From NCBI GenBank assembly GCA_944387865.1, contig CALXGN010000013.1, positions 1-64,000 of the forward strand: 64,000 nt of DNA, read 5' to 3'. The notes beneath the pieces are model-generated. The model was not told where the DNA came from and ran no database searches. It saw only the letters and a list, made by a program, of their open reading frames with translations. Of this stretch, positions 42,369-50,267 are shown one piece after another. Each line of letters starts with the position of its first letter. Position 1 is the stretch's first letter. This DNA comes from Scatomorpha stercorigallinarum (GTDB lineage: Bacteria > Bacillota > Clostridia > Oscillospirales > Oscillospiraceae). Position numbers and translations under genes: made by a program.

Positions 42369-43481
42369 TTAGTGGTGGAACAGCCGGATGCCGGTGAACG
42401 CCATCACCATGCCGTACTTGTCCGCCGTTTCGATGACGTTGTCGTCGCGGATGCTGCCGCCCGGCTCGGCGACATACTTGACGCCGCTCTGGGCCGCGCG
42501 CTCGATGTTGTCGCCGAAGGGGAAGAAGGCGTCGCTGCCCAGGGAGACGCCGCCGACGCCGGCGAGGAAGTCGCGCTTCTCGTTCTCCGTCAGCTCCTCG
42601 CGGATGAAGCGGTCGATCTCGTTGTCGCGCTCGGCGCGCTTGAGCGCGGGGTCGAAGGTGAGCCCGAGCACCTTCGGGTGGCGGCGCAGGTGCCAGAGGT
42701 CGGCCTTGTCGCCGGCGAGGCGCGTGCAGTGGATGCGGCTCTGCTGCCCGGCGCCGACGCCGATGGTCTGGCCGCCCTCGGTGTAGCACACGCTGTTCGA
42801 CTGCGTGTATTTGAGCGTGATGAGGGCGAGCAGCAGGTCGTCCACGGCGCCCTCCGGGAGCTCTTTGTTCGCCGTGACGATGTTCTGCAGGCACTCGCGG
42901 GTAATGGGCAGGGCGTTGTAGCCCTGCTCGAAGCGGATTCCGAAGATGTCGCGCCGCTCGACGGCCGCCGGCTCATAGTCGGGGTCGATGCGCACGACGT
43001 TGTAGTTGCCCTTGCGCTTGGTGCGCAGTATCTCGACGGCCTCCGGCGTGTAGCCGGGGGCGATGATGCCGTCGGACACTTCGGGGACGAGCAGCCGGGC
43101 CGTCTCGGCGTCGCAGACGTCGCTCAGCGCGGCCCAGTCGCCGTAGGAGCACAGGCGGTCGGCCCCGCGCGCGCGGGCGTAGGCCGTGGCGATGGGCGAG
43201 AGGTCGCCCTCGGCGAAGAAGGCACGCCGGTCCTCGTCCGTGAGGGGGCGCGCGATCGCCGCGCCCGCTGGCGAGACGTGCTTGAAGCTGGCCGCGGCGC
43301 TCTTGCCCGTGGCGCGCTTGAGCGCGCGGACGAGCTGCCAGGAGTTGAGTGCGTCCATGAAGTTGATATAGCCGGGCCGGCCGTTCACGACCTCCACCGG
43401 CAGCTCGCCGCCGTCGGCCATGTAGATGCGCGCCGGCTTCTGATTGGGATTGCAGCCGTATTTGAGCTCGATCTCCTTCAT
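42369..43481 (-). CDS. purH: AICAR transformylase, stand-alone (PurH C-terminal half only)
   Basis: A 370-residue formyltransferase converting AICAR to FAICAR with 10-formyl-THF. It begins MKEIELKYGCNPNQKPARIY, contains NSWQLVRALK, AAASFKHVSPAGAA (catalytic Lys-His), SNSVCYTEGGQTIGVGAGQQSRIHC, and ends DKYGMVMAFTGIRLFHH, all from the transformylase domain of PurH. The IMP cyclohydrolase (MGS-like) domain is missing; that step is supplied by the PurO-type gene upstream. ATGA overlap with that gene indicates coupling. Confidence 0.93.
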   Translation of the reverse strand: MKEIELKYGCNPNQKPARIYMADGGELPVEVVNGRPGYINFMDALNSWQLVRALKRATGKSAAASFKHVSPAGAAIARPLTDEDRRAFFAEGDLSPIATAYARARGADRLCSYGDWAALSDVCDAETARLLVPEVSDGIIAPGYTPEAVEILRTKRKGNYNVVRIDPDYEPAAVERRDIFGIRFEQGYNALPITRECLQNIVTANKELPEGAVDDLLLALITLKYTQSNSVCYTEGGQTIGVGAGQQSRIHCTRLAGDKADLWHLRRHPKVLGLTFDPALKRAERDNEIDRFIREELTENEKRDFLAGVGGVSLGSDAFFPFGDNIERAAQSGVKYVAEPGGSIRDDNVIETADKYGMVMAFTGIRLFHH

Positions 43482-44170
43482 TTTCTCTCCTCCCCGTATT
43501 TGTTTATCATAACCTCTTCGCCGTCCACGCAGACATAGAGCGAGACGCGGTTTCCCTCATCGAGCGAGGCCCAGAGCCGCTCCGCAAGTGCGCGCGCGCC
43601 CAGCTCCGGCAGCTCCACGGCCACCGGCTCGCCATGGAAGCTCGGCAGCGGGCTGCCGAAGCCCTCGTAGGTGCTGATGAAGTGCCCGGCGCCGGGCACG
43701 GCCCGCTCGTACTCATAGAAAAAGCGCAGGCAGGGCGCACCCTCCTCCGTACCGGCCTTGAGTATGGAGAGCTTGTAGCTCCCGTCCGGGCTCAGCAGGC
43801 CGGAGATGCGCGGCGTCCAGTTGGGGCCGTCGGGCTCGAATTCGCGCGTGCGCAGCGCTTCCGCGAAGCTGCGCCCCGCCAGGAGGTAGTCGCGCAGGGT
43901 GTCGGTCTGGTCGCCGTTCGTCACCACCGTGCCGCGGCCCACGCGGCGCACGGGGTGGTAGATGATAAGGCTGGGGTCGGTCATTTTGCTCTCGTCATGC
44001 GCCCTGGTGCGGATGCCGTCCTCCGTCTTTTCAAAAACGCGGTTGCGGCTGTTTTCACTGCGGCCCATGATGAAATACGCCGCGGCGCTCCTGCCCGAGG
44101 GCATGGCGCCGAGCATGATGCCGCGCCCGGGATAGGGGCGTTCGGCGAGGTATGCGAAAAGGTCGGTCAT
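43478..44170 (-). CDS. purO: IMP cyclohydrolase, PurO type
   Basis: A 230-residue protein with the archaeal-style IMP cyclohydrolase pattern: YLAERPYPGRGIMLGAMPSG, AAYFIMGRSENSRNRVF, ESKMTDPSLIIYHPVR, VVTNGDQTDTL and FEPDGPNWTPRISG. It would close the IMP ring from FAICAR, the last step of the pathway, complementing the truncated purH next to it. It overlaps purN by four bases and purH' by four bases, so the whole block is one coupled operon. Confidence 0.85.
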   Translation of the reverse strand: MTDLFAYLAERPYPGRGIMLGAMPSGRSAAAYFIMGRSENSRNRVFEKTEDGIRTRAHDESKMTDPSLIIYHPVRRVGRGTVVTNGDQTDTLRDYLLAGRSFAEALRTREFEPDGPNWTPRISGLLSPDGSYKLSILKAGTEEGAPCLRFFYEYERAVPGAGHFISTYEGFGSPLPSFHGEPVAVELPELGARALAERLWASLDEGNRVSLYVCVDGEEVMINKYGEERK

Positions 44171-44757
44171 CTGTCGCTCTCTCCTTCCAGCCGCTCCGCG
44201 ACGGCCTCCGCCGCCTCGGGCAGTATTTTCCACTCTGCCTGTTCCATAACGCGGCGCTGCAGCGCCTCCGGCGTGTCGCCGGGCCGCACTTCCACCGCGC
44301 GCTGGGCGATGATCTCCCCGCCGTCGGGGATCTCGTTGACGAAATGGACGGTCGCGCCCGTCACCTTCACGCCGCGTGCGAGCGCGGCTTCATGTACGCG
44401 CAGCCCGTAATACCCCGCGCCGCAGAAGCTCGGGATGAGGCTCGGATGGATGTTGATGATGCGCCCGGCCCAGCGGCGCGTGAAGCCCTCGCTGAGTATA
44501 CGCAAAAATCCCGCCAGGACGATAAGGCCCACGCCCTCCCCGTCCAGCAGCGCGTTCAGCCGCTCTTCAAAGCCCTCTTTTTCCAGGTACTCGGCGCGTA
44601 TGCCGGCCTTTCTCGCGCGCTCGAGCGCAAAGGCCCCCGCCCGGTCCGACACGACGAGCGAAAGCTGCACATGCGGCATTTCGCCGCGGCCGGCGGCGTC
44701 TATGAGCGCCTGCAGGTTGGTCCCGCCGCCGGAGACGAGCACCGCCGTTTTCAGCAT
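44167..44757 (-). CDS. purN: Phosphoribosylglycinamide formyltransferase (folate dependent)
   Basis: A 196-residue GAR transformylase. Segments: AVLVSGGGTNLQALID, LAGFLRILSEGFTRRWAGRIINIHPSLIPSF with the catalytic Asn-His, GVKVTGATVHFVNEIPDGGEIIAQ with the catalytic Asp. The ATG at 44757 lies inside the end of purM (seven-base overlap). Confidence 0.96.
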   Translation of the reverse strand: MLKTAVLVSGGGTNLQALIDAAGRGEMPHVQLSLVVSDRAGAFALERARKAGIRAEYLEKEGFEERLNALLDGEGVGLIVLAGFLRILSEGFTRRWAGRIINIHPSLIPSFCGAGYYGLRVHEAALARGVKVTGATVHFVNEIPDGGEIIAQRAVEVRPGDTPEALQRRVMEQAEWKILPEAAEAVAERLEGESDR

Positions 44758-45788
44758 AGCTCCACTCCGCCTTCCCCGCGGGCGATCTCGCCGCAGATAT
44801 AGGCGTCCGCCGCGCCGTTGACGGCCAGGGCGGCCAGGGCCGCGCCCGTGTCCTGCTTGGCGACCACGGCGCACATGCCCACGCCCATGTTGAAGGTGTT
44901 GTACATATCCCGCTCGGGGATGGCGCCCTCCCTGGAGATGATGTCGAAGATGGGCGGCGTCCTCAGCGCGGACTTCTGGATGCGCGCACAGAGGCCTTGC
45001 GGGATGGAGCGGGGGATGTTCTCATAAAAGCCGCCGCCGGTGATATGGCTGAGCGCGCGCACGCGCGCGGCCTTTATCATCGCCAGCACGGGCTTGACAT
45101 AGATGCGCGTGGGCTCCAGCAGCGTCTCGCCCAGCGTGCGGCCCAGCTCCTGATACGGCCGCTCCAGCGCGCCGTGCTCCACGTCGAAAACGCGGCGCAC
45201 GAGCGAGAAGCCGTTCGAATGCACGCCGCTGGAGGGGATGGCGATCACCGTGTCCCCCGGCTGCATGGAGCTGTTGTCGAGTATCTTCGCGCGGTCCACG
45301 ATGCCGACGGCGAAGCCGGCCAGGTCGTATTCGTCCTCCGGGTAAAAGCCCGGCATCTCCGCGGTCTCGCCGCCGATGAGCGCCGCGCCGGACTGCACGC
45401 AGCCCTCCGCCACGCCGGAGACGATGTCCGCGATGCGCTCGGGGACGTTTTTGCCGCAGGCGATGTAGTCGAGGAAAAAGAGCGGCTGCGCCCCGCAGCA
45501 GACGACGTCGTTGACGCACATGGCCACGCAGTCGATGCCCACGGTGTCGTGCCTGTCCATGAGGAAGGCTATTTTCAGCTTTGTGCCCACGCCGTCGGTC
45601 CCCGAGACGAGCACCGGCTCGGCCATGCCTGTCAGATCCGGCCTGAAAAGCCCGCCGAAGCCGCCGAGCCCGCCCAGGACCCCTGGGGTTTCGGTGCGCT
45701 GGACGTGCTTTTTCATCAGCTCGACGGCCCGGTAGCCGGCGGTGATGTCCACGCCTGCGGCGCGATAGCTTTCGCTCTCGCTTTTCAC
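44751..45788 (-). CDS. purM: Phosphoribosylformylglycinamidine cyclo-ligase
   Basis: A 345-residue AIR synthetase. The N-terminus YRAAGVDITAGYRAVELMKKHV, then GTDGVGTKLKIAF, DCVAMCVNDVVCCGAQPLFFLDYIACG, GGETAEMPGFY and PSSGVHSNGFSLVRRVF, are diagnostic. It starts with GTG at 45788, directly after the purF TAA (TAAGTG), with GGAGGATG as ribosome site inside purF. Confidence 0.97.
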   Translation of the reverse strand: MKSESESYRAAGVDITAGYRAVELMKKHVQRTETPGVLGGLGGFGGLFRPDLTGMAEPVLVSGTDGVGTKLKIAFLMDRHDTVGIDCVAMCVNDVVCCGAQPLFFLDYIACGKNVPERIADIVSGVAEGCVQSGAALIGGETAEMPGFYPEDEYDLAGFAVGIVDRAKILDNSSMQPGDTVIAIPSSGVHSNGFSLVRRVFDVEHGALERPYQELGRTLGETLLEPTRIYVKPVLAMIKAARVRALSHITGGGFYENIPRSIPQGLCARIQKSALRTPPIFDIISREGAIPERDMYNTFNMGVGMCAVVAKQDTGAALAALAVNGAADAYICGEIARGEGGVELC

Positions 45789-47243
45789 TTACGCATCCTC
45801 CTTGTCCTTGCTGCGCTCGCTCAGCTTCTGCTCGAAGCGGTTCTTGCTGGCGCGCTTGGGGATCTCGCAGGGGTATTCGCCGGTGAAGCAGGCCGCGCAG
45901 AAATTCAGGTGGCTGTTGTCGGCCAGCTTGTGTACGCTGTCGCAGCTCAGGTAGCCCACGGAGTCCACGCCGATGATGTCGCGGATCTCCTCGATGGTGT
46001 GGTTGGCGGCGATGAGGTTGTCGCGCGAGTCGATGTCCGTGCCGAAATAGCAGGGATAGAGGAACGGCGGCGCGGAGAGGCGCACATGCACCTCCGTGGC
46101 CCCGGCCTCGCGCAGCAGCTCGACGATGTGGGCGATGGTGGTGCCGCGCACGATGCTGTCGTCCACCAGTATCACGCGCTTGCCGCGGACGGTGGAGGCG
46201 ATGGCGTTGAGCTTGATGCGCACGGCGTTCTCGCGCCGCGCCTGGCCCGGCTGGATGAAGGTGCGGCCGATATATTTGTTCTTGACGAAGCCCACGCCGT
46301 AGGGGATGCCGCTCTGTTTTGCATAGCCGAGCGCGGCGTCAATGCCGGAATCGGGCACGCCGATGACCACGTCCGCCTGCACGGGGTGCTCGAGCGCCAG
46401 GAAGGCGCCCGCCCGCTGCCGGGCGGTGTGCACGCAGCTGCCGTCCACCACGGAGTCCGGCCGCGCGAAGTAGATGAACTCGAAAACGCACTCCGCGGTG
46501 GGCCCGCCGCAGTGGCTGCGGTCGCTCTCAAGGCCGTCGCGGGTGATGGTGACGATCTCGCCCGGCTCCACGTCGCGCAGGAACTTGGCGCCGATGGCGT
46601 CGAGCGCGCAGCTCTCGCTGGCGATGGCCCAGCCGTCCTCCAGCTCGCCGATGCACAGCGGGTGGAAACCCAGCGGGTCGCGGGCGGCGATGAGCTTGCG
46701 CGGGGACATCACGGCCAGCGAATACGCGCCCTTGAGGCTGTCCATGGCGGCGCTGACGGCGGCCTGGATGGAGCCCGTGCGCAGGCGCTCGCGGGTGATG
46801 ATATAGCTGATGACCTCGCTGTCCGAGGTGCTGGAGAAGATGGCGCCCTGCATTTCCAGGCTCTCGCGCAGCTCGCTGGCGTTGGTCAGGTTGCCGTTGT
46901 GGGCCACGGCCATGCCGCCCTTGATGTGGCGGATGACCATCGGCTGGGCGTTCTCGCGGGAGCGGCCGCCAGTGGTGCCGTAGCGGCAGTGGCCGATGGC
47001 CATCTGCCCTTCGGGCAGGCGGCGCATCACGTCCTCGGTGAACACCTCGTTCACCAGGCCCACGTCCTTATAGCCGGTGATGACGCCGTCGTCGTTGATG
47101 GCGATACCGCAGCTCTCCTGGCCGCGGTGCTGCAGCGCATAGAGCGCGCGGTAGGTCAGATGGGCCACGTCCGTCCCCGAGCGGGTGAAGACGCCGAAAA
47201 CGCCGCACTCCTCGTGCAGCTTGTCAAAATAGTCTCTCTCCAT
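45789..47243 (-). CDS. purF: Amidophosphoribosyltransferase (Fe-S type)
   Basis: A 484-residue first enzyme of purine synthesis. The N-terminal nucleophile Cys is residue 13 (LHEECGVFGV), so a 12-residue propeptide must be removed. The PRPP-binding motif is VILVDDSIVRGTT. The cysteines in FNFCAACFTGEYP-like NFCAACFTGEYP near the end and in PCYFGTDI match the [4Fe-4S] cluster of the B. subtilis type, which makes the enzyme oxygen sensitive. Confidence 0.97.
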   Translation of the reverse strand: MERDYFDKLHEECGVFGVFTRSGTDVAHLTYRALYALQHRGQESCGIAINDDGVITGYKDVGLVNEVFTEDVMRRLPEGQMAIGHCRYGTTGGRSRENAQPMVIRHIKGGMAVAHNGNLTNASELRESLEMQGAIFSSTSDSEVISYIITRERLRTGSIQAAVSAAMDSLKGAYSLAVMSPRKLIAARDPLGFHPLCIGELEDGWAIASESCALDAIGAKFLRDVEPGEIVTITRDGLESDRSHCGGPTAECVFEFIYFARPDSVVDGSCVHTARQRAGAFLALEHPVQADVVIGVPDSGIDAALGYAKQSGIPYGVGFVKNKYIGRTFIQPGQARRENAVRIKLNAIASTVRGKRVILVDDSIVRGTTIAHIVELLREAGATEVHVRLSAPPFLYPCYFGTDIDSRDNLIAANHTIEEIRDIIGVDSVGYLSCDSVHKLADNSHLNFCAACFTGEYPCEIPKRASKNRFEQKLSERSKDKEDA

Positions 47244-47282
47244 AAATACCTCTCTGAACTCTCTGAAAAACTGTCTGCGGTC

Positions 47283-47993
47283 TCAGCCGCCGATGATGCG
47301 GCGCATGACCTCCTGGTAAGCGTCCTCAACGCCGCCCAGGTCGCGGCGGAAGCGGTCCTTGTCCAGCTTCTCGTGGGTCTCGACGTCCCAGAAGCGGCAG
47401 GTGTCCGGGCTTATCTCGTCCGCGAGGACGATGGTGCCGTCCGGCAGGCGGCCGAACTCCAGCTTGAAGTCAACGAGCTCGATGCCGTGCTGCAGCAAAA
47501 ACGCCTTCAGCACCTCGTTAACCTTGAAGGAATAGGCCTTGATGGTGTCTATCTCCTCCTGCGTGGCCAGCTTGAGGGCCAGGGCGTGATAGCTGTTCAT
47601 CAGCGGGTCGCCCAGCTCGTCGTTCTTGTAGCTGAACTCGATGGTGGGCTGGTCAAAGACGATGCCCTCCTCCACGCCGTAGCGCTTGGCGAAGCTGCCG
47701 GCGGAGATATTGCGGATGATGACCTCCAGCGGCACGATCTGCACGCGCTTTACGAGCGTGTCGCGGTCGCTGAGCTCCTCCACAAAGTGGGTGGGGACGC
47801 CGTTTTCCTCCAGCAGGCGCATCAGGCGGTTGGTAAGGCGGTTGTTGATGACGCCCTTGCCCATGATGGTGCCGCGCTTTTCGCCGTTGAAGGCGGTGGC
47901 GTCGTCCTTATAGGAGACGATGCACAGCGCGGGGTCGTCCGTGGCGTAGACCTTCTTGGCCTTGCCCTCATACATCTGTTCACGCTTTTCCAT
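47283..47993 (-). CDS. purC: SAICAR synthetase
   Basis: A 236-residue enzyme adding aspartate to CAIR. Segments: MYEGKAKKVYATDDPALCIVSYKDDATAFNG, VPLEVIIRNISAGSFAKRYG and PDGTIVLADEISPDTCRFWD. It overlaps the purE stop by one base (TAATG). Confidence 0.97.
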   Translation of the reverse strand: MEKREQMYEGKAKKVYATDDPALCIVSYKDDATAFNGEKRGTIMGKGVINNRLTNRLMRLLEENGVPTHFVEELSDRDTLVKRVQIVPLEVIIRNISAGSFAKRYGVEEGIVFDQPTIEFSYKNDELGDPLMNSYHALALKLATQEEIDTIKAYSFKVNEVLKAFLLQHGIELVDFKLEFGRLPDGTIVLADEISPDTCRFWDVETHEKLDKDRFRRDLGGVEDAYQEVMRRIIGG

Positions 47994-48502
47994 TATTCTT
48001 CGTCCTCCCTTTTCAGCCTCTCGCGCAGCGCGCGGTCCTTTTCCAGCACTTCGCGGGTCATCTCCCGGCGCATATCGTCCAGTTTGGCGGCGATCTCCGC
48101 GTCGCCCACGGAGAGTATCTGCGCGGCGAGCAGCGCGGCGTTCTTCGCGCCGTTGATGGCCACGGTGGCCACGGGGATGCCGGAGGGCATCTGCACCGTG
48201 CTCAAAAGCGCGTCCAGCCCGTCCAGCGTGCTGCTCTTGATGGGGATGCCTATCACCGGCAGGGTGGTCTCCGCCGCCAGCGCGCCGGCCAGGTGCGCGG
48301 CCTTGCCCGCCGCGGCGATGATGGCGCCGAAGCCCGCTTCGCGGGCCGTGCGGGCCAGCTTGCGCGCCTCCTCGGGCGTGCGGTGGGCGCTGAGTATCCT
48401 CGCCTCGACCGGTATTCCGAGCTCCCGCAGCGTATCGATGGCTGCGCTGACCACGTCAAAGTCGCTGTCGCTGCCCATGATGACGGCCACTTTCTTTGCC
48501 AT
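47993..48502 (-). CDS. purE: N5-CAIR mutase
   Basis: A 169-residue first gene of the purine operon. Key motif VAVIMGSDSDFDVVSAAIDTL, then SAHRTPEEARKLARTA with the catalytic His, GKAAHLAGALAAETTLPVIGIP. No purK is visible in the window, so it could act on CAIR directly (class II behaviour) or purK lies elsewhere. GGAGGAGAG precedes the ATG. The leader contains hairpins described separately. Confidence 0.96.
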   Translation of the reverse strand: MAKKVAVIMGSDSDFDVVSAAIDTLRELGIPVEARILSAHRTPEEARKLARTAREAGFGAIIAAAGKAAHLAGALAAETTLPVIGIPIKSSTLDGLDALLSTVQMPSGIPVATVAINGAKNAALLAAQILSVGDAEIAAKLDDMRREMTREVLEKDRALRERLKREDEE

Positions 48503-48700
48503 GCTCTCTCCTCCTGAAAAATACGTCAAGGCCACGGCGCAGCCGTGACCTTGCAATTATAGTATTCACCTGTGCTGCCCGCCCGCTATGGGCGTCAGGG
48601 CGCAATTACCCCCCAGCGGATGAAATCGAAGCCGGGCCATAACGACCACCCTCTCGGACAGGATGTGACAATTCTATCGTCTTTACGCGGCGAAAACAAC
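48503..48700 (-). promoter_or_regulatory. Structured leader of the purine operon
   Basis: On the minus strand TTGTTT-N17-TAGAAT (about 48662-48690) could start a leader of some 150 bases. Within it TCAC..CCTGT can pair with ACAGGTGA, enclosing several short stems such as CGCCC-ATAGC-GGGCG. A hairpin AAGGTCACGGC / GCCGTGGCCTT (48528-48552) follows, then TATTTTT. An alternative TATAAT (48556-48561) would make that hairpin the very 5' end of a second mRNA. I could not match a known purine, PRPP, ZTP or THF riboswitch. Confidence 0.45.
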
Positions 48701-48816
48701 ATCTTTTCGCGCACTGTGCAAATTTTCAGATAATTGCACAGCTTGAGCGCGCTTTTGAGGTCAATTTATGCCTCTTTTTACGACGTGCTGGTTAATAATG
48801 CCTGCCGGGCGGAGCG

Positions 48817-49056
48817 TCAATATTTTGTCAGGTCCTCGCCGCAATTAGGGCAGTAATCGGACAAGTAGTAGGGCCACAGGGCCTTGTGGCGCACCGGGCA
48901 GCGCACAAATATCGCCCACAGCGCCACCCCGGCTATTGCCACGATAGCTCCAGGGAGCATAATTATAAAGAGGTCAAAGATCCAACCGAAAAGCATTGCG
49001 CACATCCCACCAATAAGGCACCCGCGTGCTACAGGCGCCCAGTCAGCAAAGCACAT
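48817..49056 (-). CDS. Small membrane protein with zinc-ribbon-like tail
   Basis: A 79-residue protein with two hydrophobic helices (about 15-37 and 38-56) and a C-terminal cysteine pair in YCPNCGEDLTKY, with a further Cys in VRCPVRH. The two pairs could form a zinc ribbon. No family recognised. I chose the ATG at 49056 because GGAGGTG lies eight bases before it. The 314 bases between its stop and purE hold the purine leader and AT-rich sequence. Confidence 0.6.
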   Translation of the reverse strand: MCFADWAPVARGCLIGGMCAMLFGWIFDLFIIMLPGAIVAIAGVALWAIFVRCPVRHKALWPYYLSDYCPNCGEDLTKY

Positions 49057-49171
49057 CTCCGCACCTCCCCGCACTTTCTTTCATTATAGCGCAGATGGGG
49101 TCAGGATAAAAGCGCCGCGGCGCACAAACATAGCCCTTCAAAACTGTGCACTTCCGCCAAAGGCGGGCATT

Positions 49172-49942
49172 TCACAGCGCGGCAAGCACTTCTGCCACGT
49201 TGCGGCACTTGTTTTCCACGAGTGGCAGGAGCTCCGGGCTTGCAGTTGACATAATATAAGGGTGCCCCGCCGCGCGGAGCATCGGCAGGTCGTTGTAGTT
49301 GTCGCCGAAGGCCATCACGTCCTGCGTATCGATGCCCAGGGCGGCGCAGAGCCGCCGCAGGCCGAGGCCCTTGTCCGCCAGCGTGAAATCCAGCCAGCCG
49401 TCGCCGGCGATGGCGGCGTTGAACACCTCGCCGAAGTGAGGCGTGAGGACGGGTATCAGCGTTTTTGCCGCGCCGGGGCGGTAAGCCGACACCTTCACGA
49501 CCGCCTCGGGCACGTCCTCCGGCCGCTTTAGCAGCACCACGTTGTTTTTCACGCGGTCGCGCATGAGCGTGACGATCTCCGGCCCCTTGGGGCAGAGGTA
49601 GCTGGTGTTGGTGCCGGACATGAAGAGCTCGCAATCGGGCGTTTCCACGATCTTCCTTGCGAGGGCCATGGCCTCGCCGTGCTCCATCACCACCTTGCTG
49701 AGCACCGCGCCGGGTGAACCGGGGCCAAAGACCACCGCCCCGTTTTCGCATATGTAGTGCAGCTCCCCCGCCAGCGGTGCGAACAGCCGCCGCAGGCTGC
49801 GGTACTGCCGGCCGCTGGCCGGCGCAAAGATGATGCCCTTGGCGCGCAGGCGCGATATCTGTTCAAAAACGGCGGCCGGCACCGGCCCGTCCGTCGTGTG
49901 TATAAGCGTGCCGTCGATGTCGCTGACGACCAGGCGTATCAT
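49172..49942 (-). CDS. Cof-type HAD-IIB hydrolase
   Basis: A 256-residue phosphatase of the Cof/YidA type. Motif I is VVSDIDGTLIHTTDG, motif II ASGRQYRSL, motif III is the Lys in DKGLGLRRL and motif IV FGDNYNDLPMLRAAG; the large C2B cap lies between. These enzymes dephosphorylate sugar phosphates or flavin/pyridoxal nucleotides. The ATG at 49942 is supported by AAGGGGAGAAGCGT upstream and by homology. Single gene. Confidence 0.92.
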   Translation of the reverse strand: MIRLVVSDIDGTLIHTTDGPVPAAVFEQISRLRAKGIIFAPASGRQYRSLRRLFAPLAGELHYICENGAVVFGPGSPGAVLSKVVMEHGEAMALARKIVETPDCELFMSGTNTSYLCPKGPEIVTLMRDRVKNNVVLLKRPEDVPEAVVKVSAYRPGAAKTLIPVLTPHFGEVFNAAIAGDGWLDFTLADKGLGLRRLCAALGIDTQDVMAFGDNYNDLPMLRAAGHPYIMSTASPELLPLVENKCRNVAEVLAAL

Positions 49943-50023
49943 ACGCTTCTCCCCTTTCCGCCAGTATTTTAACAGACTCGCGATATATTTGTATATAGCC
50001 TTCTGCAAATTAGCTCAGGTGTC

Positions 50024-50157
50024 TTGACATTTTACTCAAAATAAAGTATATTTGAATTGCGAGGCAAGCCGTGTCCCGCGCGGCGCTTCGCCGTAACTTT
50101 TCTCTTTTTCCCAATAGCGGAAGGCCGCCCGCACCTCACGGGCGGTCTTTCCGCTTT
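50024..50157 (+). ncRNA. Promoter-terminator unit encoding a short RNA of about 100 bases
   Basis: TTGACA (50024-50029), 17 bases and TATATT (50047-50052) form a good promoter; the start would be near 50059. The transcript has a GGCGCTTCGCC-type stem, a pyrimidine-rich stretch (CTTTTCTCTTTTTCCC) and ends in a strong terminator (AGCGGAA..CCGCCCG / CGGGCGG..TTCCGCT, then TTTT, 50116-50157). No open frame fits. It may be a small RNA or an attenuator leader of the DUF1538 gene, which however has its own promoter downstream. Confidence 0.5.
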
Positions 50158-50205
50158 TGCATACCGCGCGCTGCCCGCGCCGATGCGCATTCACAATTTA
50201 TTTAT

Positions 50206-50234
50206 TTGACCTGCGCGGCGGTTTCCGTTAAAAT
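50206..50234 (+). promoter_or_regulatory. Proximal promoter of the DUF1538 gene
   Basis: TTGACC (50206-50211), 17 bases, TAAAAT (50229-50234); start near 50241, leader about 30 bases. Confidence 0.7.
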
Positions 50235-50267
50235 ACTATATAAACATACATTTTTTGCCCGGGAGTG

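Noticed and set aside
44997..48548. 1183-codon plus-strand frame opposite purM-purF-purC-purE
   Set aside because: Shadow of the coding strand: it spans four convincing genes and their junctions, and its composition is typical of antisense frames in GC-rich DNA.
48610..48660. T-box-like GAGAGGGTGG and ykkC-like GTCCGAGAG fragments upstream of purE
   Set aside because: Neither the T-box continuation (ACCGCG) and specifier domain nor the other ykkC blocks are present, so I do not name a riboswitch.
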